From Wyeomyia smithii (lineage: Eukaryota; Arthropoda; Insecta; Diptera; Culicidae), in contig NC_073695.1 of NCBI RefSeq assembly GCF_029784165.1, forward strand, positions 141,676,748 through 141,740,747: a DNA stretch of 64,000 nt, read 5' to 3'. This document shows, one piece after another, positions 57,147 to 64,000 of this stretch (position 1 is its first letter; each line of letters starts with the position of its first letter). A model generated the notes under the pieces. It saw only the letters and a program-made list of their open reading frames with translations, was not told the origin of the DNA and ran no database searches. Position numbers and translations under genes: made by a program.

Positions 57147-59750
57147 GAAATTGAAATTTATTTATTTCGTCAATCATAGTAGACTACATCTTAAAAACTA
57201 TTGCTAACATCACAAATATAGTTATGTAATTCTAGTGTTCAATATTTTTCTAAGAGCATTTCGTGACATCGTTAAATCAATAACTTCACAATATTTATTG
57301 TAAAGACTCATCATACTATTAACTGGCCCGGCCATGGCATATTCTGTTCTATAAGAATATAATACGAAAATTTTTCGCGTTCTTAATGAGCGTGTAGGAG
57401 CATAAAAGTTGAGTTTTCCAAGCAGATTTTCCGAACTTATGCGTTGTGAAACTAAATCGTTGACAAGAGTTACCGAAGCAATTTCTCTTCTTTTTTCAAG
57501 CGTTTCTATATTAATAAGCATGCAACGCGATTCATAACAAGGGAGAGGAAATGAATTCCAACCTAGTTTTCTTAGTGCATATAACAAAAACTGTTTTTGT
57601 ACGGATTCGATTCTATTGGAATGGACGTCTTGATAAGGCGACCAAACAACACTACAGTATTCTAAGATAGATCTAACATATGTAACAAAGAGAGTTTTTA
57701 TAGTGTACGGGTCTACGAAATGATAACTGAACCTTTTTATAAAACTTAGCATACTGTTGGCTCTATTGATGATCGTATTGTAGTGATCAATGAATGTTAA
57801 CTTAGAATCCATAATTACTCCTAAATCTCTAATTTGATAACACCTTTCTACAACTTGATGTGCAAGAGTGCAACTGGCATGTTCAGGATTTCTTTTCCTT
57901 GTGTAGGATATAATATTACATTTTTTTACGTTGAGATCAAGAAGACTTTTTTTACACCAAATGTAGAAAATGTCAACCTCTTGTTGGAATTGTTGGATGT
58001 CTGATTTGTGTTTTATTTCCATGTACAGTTTCATGTCATCGGCATATATCAATACTTTGAGACGATTCAACACAAGGGTAACGTCATTAACAAATAAAAT
58101 GAAGAGCAAAGGGCCTAAATGGGAGCCTTGTGGAACTCCAGATGTCACTTTTACTGGTACAGAAAGGTGTCCCTTAAACCTAACCGTTTGTGTCCTGTTC
58201 GTCAAATAAGATTCAATCCATTTAAGTAGGCCTGACTCAAATCCCAGTTTTTTTAATTTGAACATAAGCATGGAAATATCTACTCTGTCAAAAGCTTTAC
58301 TAAAATCCGTGTATAGAGTTTCCACGAAGTTGCCTCTGTCCATAGACGCAAGAGAGAAATCAACAAATTCAAGTAAGTTGGTAGCCGTAGACCTCCCTTT
58401 GTAAAAACCATGTTGGTTACACGTTATGCGATTCTTTACCTGATTAAATATTTTTTGGTTTACGATAGCTTCAAAAAGTTTAGGAATACATGATATTATT
58501 GCAATGCCACGATAATTTTTGATGTCAGATCTCTTACCTGACTTGAAAATCGGTATAAGAAAAGATTTTTTCCAGACTGATGGAAACTGTCCGGACGTAA
58601 GGGATAAGTTGAAAAGCCAAAACAAGGGTTTTACGAAGGCAGGAGCAAGATTTTTCATAAGTGAGGGTGGAATTCCATCTGGACCTGGACCTTTTGAAGC
58701 GTCCAGTTCTTTTAGTGTTGCGAGGATTTCTTGAACAGTTATTTGCTTAATAGATACGTTATTTATTTGTTCATGCAAGTGCGAGAAATATTCAAAGTCC
58801 CTGACTTCGTCGCTATTTTTATAAACGGTTTGAAAAAAACTCGCAAACTTGTTGCAGATTTGCTTTGAGTCAGTACTGGCAAAGTCTTCATATTGCATGC
58901 GAGATGGGAAGTTATTAGACTTCATTTTATCGTTTGCAAATTTAAAAAACTGTTTTGGGTCTGATTTAATGTTATTTTCCACCCTTGTGTTGTGGTTCTC
59001 ATACGCAATAGATATTTTAGTATTCAGTTCATCACAAATGTTCAAATATTTGTCCAAATTTCTTTGGTCTTTAAGTTTTTTGTGAGTTTTATGAGCTTTT
59101 TGTTTCCTATTCTTTAAATTTTTGATTTCTCTGGTGAACCAAATGGGATCTTTTGAGCTAACCGTTTTCTTTTTTGATTTTGGTACAGTTGAGTCTAAAA
59201 CACTATACAGTGATGATAAAAAATTATCAACCGCTTTGTTCATATCTATTTCATTTTTTAGAAGTGATTGCCAGTCGATGTCAGTTAATTTACGATTGAT
59301 TAGTTCAAAGTTTGCTTTAGTGAAGTCATATTTATATTCAGGCTGATAATCAGAGGGTCGTGATCTCTCGGTATCAATCATTAGCGAGTACTCAATTGCA
59401 GTATGAAATTTTTCATTTTTCCATAGGGGATATTCTGCTTTGTCAACACTAAAATCTTCCGTGCAATTGGTGAATAAAAAGTCTAAAAAACAGTTTTGCT
59501 CATTCCGGATTGAGTTTACCTGATTTAATCCAAGTTGACTAAAACCGTCAAAAATAAATTGCAGAGTTTCGTTTTCTCCTACTACAGGCAGTAAAAGCGA
59601 TTCATTATCATCGTTTACAATAAAATCAGCATCATTTTGATTGAAATCTCCATATATATGAATTTTTGAGTTAGTGTGGGACTCATCATTCACTAATTCT
59701 ACCGTCCTTAAAAATTTTTCATATGATTGCTTTTTGGCAAATACGTGGGT
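57147..59750 (-). mobile_element. CR1 element F, 5'-truncated
   Basis: A minus-strand element inserted in the simple-repeat-containing interspersed repeat, whose halves adjoin at GCCAATTT (57146) and GGTTCTTAAGTATGTTTCT (about 59757). The 3' end shows TTTATTTATTT (plus strand) at 57157. The 5' end lies in the endonuclease. A 10-bp direct repeat ATACGTGGGT occurs twice at 59741-59760. Confidence 0.8.
57222..59693 (-). CDS. CR1 ORF2 fragment: partial endonuclease and complete RT (823 codons)
   Basis: An uninterrupted frame that also stays open upstream to about 59740, where the element is truncated. The first codon listed is GTG, and there is no native start. It contains the second half of the endonuclease (IYGDFNQND, FLDFLFTN) and the whole RT: GPGPDGIP, FKSGKRSDIKNYRGI, DFSKAFDRVD, SGVPQGSHLGPLLF and LIYADDMKLY (near residue 549). 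The C-terminal region follows (LVTYVRSILEYCS-type block, RTEYAMAGPVNS). All RT motifs look intact. Without the endonuclease start and promoter it should be dead on arrival; the lack of stops implies a recent insertion. Confidence 0.85.
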   Translation of the reverse strand: MNDESHTNSKIHIYGDFNQNDADFIVNDDNESLLLPVVGENETLQFIFDGFSQLGLNQVNSIRNEQNCFLDFLFTNCTEDFSVDKAEYPLWKNEKFHTAIEYSLMIDTERSRPSDYQPEYKYDFTKANFELINRKLTDIDWQSLLKNEIDMNKAVDNFLSSLYSVLDSTVPKSKKKTVSSKDPIWFTREIKNLKNRKQKAHKTHKKLKDQRNLDKYLNICDELNTKISIAYENHNTRVENNIKSDPKQFFKFANDKMKSNNFPSRMQYEDFASTDSKQICNKFASFFQTVYKNSDEVRDFEYFSHLHEQINNVSIKQITVQEILATLKELDASKGPGPDGIPPSLMKNLAPAFVKPLFWLFNLSLTSGQFPSVWKKSFLIPIFKSGKRSDIKNYRGIAIISCIPKLFEAIVNQKIFNQVKNRITCNQHGFYKGRSTATNLLEFVDFSLASMDRGNFVETLYTDFSKAFDRVDISMLMFKLKKLGFESGLLKWIESYLTNRTQTVRFKGHLSVPVKVTSGVPQGSHLGPLLFILFVNDVTLVLNRLKVLIYADDMKLYMEIKHKSDIQQFQQEVDIFYIWCKKSLLDLNVKKCNIISYTRKRNPEHASCTLAHQVVERCYQIRDLGVIMDSKLTFIDHYNTIINRANSMLSFIKRFSYHFVDPYTIKTLFVTYVRSILEYCSVVWSPYQDVHSNRIESVQKQFLLYALRKLGWNSFPLPCYESRCMLINIETLEKRREIASVTLVNDLVSQRISSENLLGKLNFYAPTRSLRTRKIFVLYSYRTEYAMAGPVNSMMSLYNKYCEVIDLTMSRNALRKILNTRIT

Positions 59751-59989
59751 ATACGTGGGTTCTTAAGTATGTTTCTACGACATTGATTTTTCTGTATTTC
59801 AGTGTCGTAGTCAAGGAGGGTATATAAAATTCTTTATTATATGTTAATTATTGATAAATTTATCATAAAATATATTTTCGAGTATGATTCGAGGCTTTAA
59901 CGACATTAAAAAGAGGAAAAGAAAGTGAATGAATGTTGTCAACCTTAATCAATTCTGAAACCGCTTGGAAAACCACTAAAATGCCCAAA

Positions 59990-60700
59990 TACGACAAAAT
60001 ATGATTCCCAAAATTGGAGTTATGACTAGAGATCGGAAATCAACCCCAGACACCGTTTTGAAATTCAAGATGGTGTAACCTCCGGTTTTCAGTAAATAGG
60101 AAAAAATGATCAAATACCATCAAGTATAGTTATTTTCAGAACGAGAATGATGCACAAAGTTCGCAAATCAACCTTATATGCCATTTGGAAATTCACAATG
60201 GCGACTTCCGCTTCTCATGAAACTGCCCAAAATGCTCAAATTCATTCTAAAATGAATATTGCCGCAATCTCTTTTATTCTGAAGTGGCAACTTCCGGTTG
60301 CGGTAAAAATGTCAAAAATATTGATTTAAGAATCGAGATAATGTCCGGTAACCGGAGAACCGGTTTTCCGCAAACAGCCCTAATGGCCGAACCGAAACTG
60401 TGACCAGTGACCGAAAATCAAATACAGACTTCATTTTGAAATCTAATATGGCGACTTCCAGTTTCTGGAAATGACCAAATACCACCAAATATGGGCATTT
60501 CGGTAATCGAGATGATGAACATAGGCCAAAAATCGTTCCGAGACGCCAATTTGAAATTCGAACTGGACAATTCCGGTTGTTGGAAAACAGCCAATAATAG
60601 TCATTCCAGAGCCGAGATAATGCCAAGAGACCAGGGATCAAATTCAGACGCTCCCAAGAAATACAAGATGGCGACTTCCGGTTACCGACAGGGCTTTGAA
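59990..60700. repeat. Degenerate tandem repeat, ~110-130 bp units
   Basis: Five to six diverged units. Each carries versions of CGAGATAATG, then a GACC.AAAATCAA word, TTTTGAAATTC, AAGATGGCGACTTCCGG and AAATACCA.CAAATATGG. Unit starts lie near 59990, 60125, 60326, 60487 and 60596. It looks like a decayed minisatellite. Confidence 0.6.
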
Positions 60701-61726
60701 AAATCCTTTTCTATAAAGACGCTTGAATGTTTTCTCGGTCAGTTACAAGCTTTCCTTTTTGTGCGATCTTTCGCTCAATTTCAATTTGTACCTGCAGCAC
60801 GTTCAATTTCAACGAACGGTTCAAAGCAGAGCGAATAAGAAACGAGCTGCGTGCAACGTTGCTTTCCGCAAAAGGATCGCAGCTTCGGCGTTCAAGTCCG
60901 CCGTACAATCTTCTGTCGGCAGTCACGTACCATTTTTCGTTTGCGTTCATGATCGACCGAAAAAACAGTCAATCAGTTTGAAGCATTCTTAAGTGTGAGG
61001 CTCATGTGCTGGTGGTATGCTGTTGCACCTACAGTGCCAATTTTTACTAACCGGGACCTCATTCGTAATGAATTAACCAACGCTTACTTCAATCATCTGC
61101 GTCGAATATCGCTTAGCAGTAGAGTTTGTGAGGGATATTCAATATAGTCATCATTCAAGCCACGTGGTAATGGCTTTATGAGTAAGATAGTTTTTCTCAC
61201 AACATCGGCGGGGAAGAAGATAGGGTAGAACAGGGCTAGTTGGTTACGGGGTTAGTTGGTCAATGAGGACTACATTAAACCAACGCATCGAAAAAACTGT
61301 GTTTTTCACATATCATTAAATAAAAAAAAAAATGTTATATGGGTGATATAATCAGATAAGCAAAGAAACTAAATGACAAAACAAAGTGCAGCTGTGCAAA
61401 TTGTGATTTTAAAAAATGTTTATCGTTGTCCGTCGGTTTTTTAATAAAGAATAATAAACACCCGTTTTCAAATGACAATTCGCTCATTAACAGATTTTGA
61501 GCAGGTTTGATCAAGAACTCAATTAATAATACGAAGGACAACGATAAAAATTTCTCAAAAACCACGTTTTGCTCCGAAAATTACTCTCTTTCAGCTGATC
61601 TATAACAATCAGAAAACCATAAAAACTTTAGAATTGCGGAATTCGGTTCGAGTTTTCAATTTAACACGTGTTTTCTTTGATCAAGTGTCCATTCAAACCA
61701 TCAATGTAATTTCAACGTATACACCA
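60701..61726. other. Spacer without recognised gene
   Basis: Short overlapping frames at 60711-60992 have no domain. I see no transposon motif. Confidence 0.35.
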
Positions 61727-62410
61727 ACGTCGCTTTTTACGCGGGAGATACGTGCCGCGTAAAAGGAAACCGCGTAAAAAATAATCGCGTAAATTCTTGA
61801 ATCTACGTGAAAAAACGCGGAAATTCCGGATTCCGAAATGAAAAAAATACGGGATCCGCGTAAGAAAAAAACACCGCGTAAATTCCGGAATCTGCGTAAA
61901 AACCGTGTAATTTCCGGAATCCGCGTAAAAATGACCACATAAAAAAACCTGCGTAAAAAACTGTAAAAAAGGCGACCTTAGTGAACTTTTCGTCAAGCAA
62001 GGAAGAGTAACACTTTTTCATTCAATAATGAGTAGCTTTTGCGAACGTCTAAGCGAAACACGGAAAACGATTTGACTTCCGCCTAAATGCTACAGACTGC
62101 CGGTAATGCATTGGTGGAGGAAAACTGAATTTTCCCTTCGAAATAAAAGTTGTCACTTTACCCCACTCGCTGATCAACTTCTACCCTACCTGAGTAGCTA
62201 ATTGGCCAATCTGTGAACCGCTCAAAAAAGATAAAATACACTGAAGCCTTTTAACGCGTATTACGGAATTTACGCAGATTTCAGAACTTACTGTTTTTTA
62301 TGCAAATTTCAGAATTTACGCGTTTTTAACGCGGATTTTGGAATTTACACGTTTTTTTTACCCCAATTTACGATTTCAGAGTTTTCACGGTTTTTTATCC
62401 GAATTTTGGC
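61727..62410. mobile_element. Foldback-like element with CGCGTAAA repeat arms
   Basis: The left arm (about 61727-61975) repeats short units such as CGCGTAAATTCCGGAATC. The right arm (about 62240-62405) carries the same units inverted, for example ACGCGGATTTTGGAATTTAC. The arms enclose about 265 bp of other sequence. Tandem repeats inside terminal inverted repeats are a foldback-type trait. No transposase is present. Confidence 0.55.
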
Positions 62411-64000
62411 ATTAATCCACGCATATATCAAGATGGCTTGACAAAATAATTCTTTTTAATTCTTTTATCACCAATATTTAGTGGTTAATTTGTGAGTTCG
62501 AAATCCAATTTGTGGTAATTTGTGGTACAGTGGTTTCCGAGAAATTTTCAAAAAACTGGGTCAAGCCATCTTGAAACATGATTTTGCTTCAAATGATTCG
62601 GGCAACGATGATATATACATCAATCGAAAGCTCTTAATTTGTGGTTCACGAAAATTTGATATTAAGGTCATAATTACTAGTGTTTGTACAGAAATTTGTG
62701 TTTTATTGTTCACGTAGTTCTACGTTTTGTTTATTTGTGGATGACGCTGCTGGCCGCTAGTGGCGTTGGCTGTTTGCGGTGTTTGTCATTGCTACACTGA
62801 GCGTGCGTGTGGGGAATATGGTGAATATCGAGATTCGGGGAACTAAGCCAACACACTTGCTACTACAGGTAGCCCAACAGGCGCAGAATGGATATGTGTA
62901 AATTTGTTGTCAAAAAGGATACCGGTAACGAAAATGTACTTTCGAAGGAAATCAATCCAAATTCGACGGATTATTTTTCGAGCGCTCAGAGAAGTAAATC
63001 GAGTGGAAACCTGGCCAAAATTATTTTCGCTACTGTTTAGTAATATGTTGGAAAATATTTGAGTGAGAAGTGGAAGTGGCTGGTTCGAGTATTGTATCAA
63101 AGAGTAACTCTAAATATCACGCACAAAACTTGATGTTTACATTTACATAGCCTATGTGGCTTTATTAATGTTATTGAATAGATGAAGATAATTTGTGTTC
63201 GCAAAACGGGCAGCGAAGCAAATCGAAGAATTTACAAGAAAAATGATGTAGCAAAACATCTTCATTTTGAATTTTTAAATTTGTTGCTCACAGATTATAT
63301 GATGCCTCGTGGAACCTACGTAGGTTAGAAAAAGGCTTTTGGACGGAGTGTTATTTACCTGGATTATTGATTCTGTGCATCAAGTTAATTTTAAGTTAAC
63401 TTAAATTAGTTGAAGTTCATTCACTTAACTAATCTCATTTAATCTTTGTTGAACTGAAACTCTGTTTTAAGCATGAGGCAGGTATTTGTTAAAATATGTC
63501 ATGAACAACATTTTTCAAACGGGTCGCAAATGTCAATCTGGACGTTACCGGATGAGATATTTGCGTGGATGTGATGTTATGAACTTCCATTCCCCCGATG
63601 ATTATATGATCGGATCCCGCGAGATTTGATAATTCTTTCAATATTGAAAACGCTCGAAAATACGTGAAAATCACCAATTTCGAAAACTTTTTAAGGGTAG
63701 CCATAAATTTTAACATCGAAATTTTTATCAACCGGTTTATTAGCATTGAACATAAAGAATTCATTTGGTGCATAATATAGATTAATTGTTTTTTTTTAAC
63801 GCCTGGCACAACTTGGTTCGATTCCCAAAAAATGCTTGAAAATTTGTCAAAAAAAAAAATAACAGAGGAGCAACATTAAGTTGGATCCCGGCAGTTTATT
63901 TGAACATTTGTTTGAATATTTCCGAAACATTTTTCAGAATATAGGCGATGAAATGGGATAATTATTGTTTGCCATTCCTACTGGTTCTGAAAAATAATCC
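62411..64000. other. AT-rich end of window without recognised gene
   Basis: Only short frames without motifs are present. No repeat or RNA gene was recognised. Confidence 0.35.

Noticed and set aside
13880..62400. CRISPR-like arrays or bacterial defence systems among the repeats
   Set aside because: Repeats are microsatellites, minisatellites or transposon parts. The DNA is eukaryotic in every readable feature.

Overview
The window is repeat-dense insect DNA, most likely from a culicine mosquito (Aedes-type). I infer this from the mixture of families: several CR1-clade retrotransposons, a Juan/Jockey-type element, an RTE remnant, an L1-clade element, tRNA-derived SINEs (one Feilai-like), a Ty3/gypsy element with long LTRs, hairpin MITEs and a foldback-like repeat. 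The species call rests on recognition, not on a search. I see no convincing host protein-coding gene, rRNA or canonical tRNA gene. Every long open frame belongs to a transposable element.

Left third (1-18 kb): decayed CR1-type elements, all on the minus strand. A fragment with a CCHC gag end plus endonuclease runs off the left edge, followed by a truncated reverse transcriptase (RT) piece. Next comes one CR1 element (D, 3479-4339 plus 8610-about 12150) split by a second CR1 element (C, 4340-8609). After that are an RNase H/zinc-finger tail of another non-LTR element (12.9-13.5 kb), a CA microsatellite, an RTE remnant interrupted by a SINE, and a Feilai-like SINE with a 13-bp target duplication.

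Middle (18-36 kb): an apparently intact plus-strand L1-clade element (19119-24074) sits inside an unclassified repeat whose two halves flank it. It is followed by a 5'-truncated Jockey/Juan-like element with a 10-bp target duplication and by a nearly complete CR1 element (E). From 33.6 to 36.2 kb there is a mosaic of non-coding repeats. It is built around a reiterated TATA-box core promoter with constant spacing to a TCA initiator, followed by AGC-rich leaders and roughly 200-bp modules.

Right half (36-64 kb): a young Ty3/gypsy element (36243-47986) with two almost identical LTRs of about 1.97 kb carries gag and pol on the minus strand. It sits in the first of two tandem copies of a 4.53-kb segment (36153-36242 plus 47991-52436, then 52437-56968). 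The second copy provides the empty insertion site. The segment carries a promoter module, two related hairpin MITEs, a copy of the repeat that hosts the L1, and a simple-repeat-containing element. Beyond lie a 5'-truncated CR1 element with an open 823-codon frame, a degenerate tandem repeat and a foldback-like inverted repeat.

Twelve of fourteen datable or orientable transposon fragments point to the minus strand. A plus-strand transcript would therefore be mostly antisense to transposons. This, the nesting and the absence of genes suggest a possible piRNA-cluster-like region, which is an inference. The best candidate for something undescribed is the reiterated promoter/leader/module family at 33.6-36.2, 48.9-49.3 and 53.4-53.8 kb.
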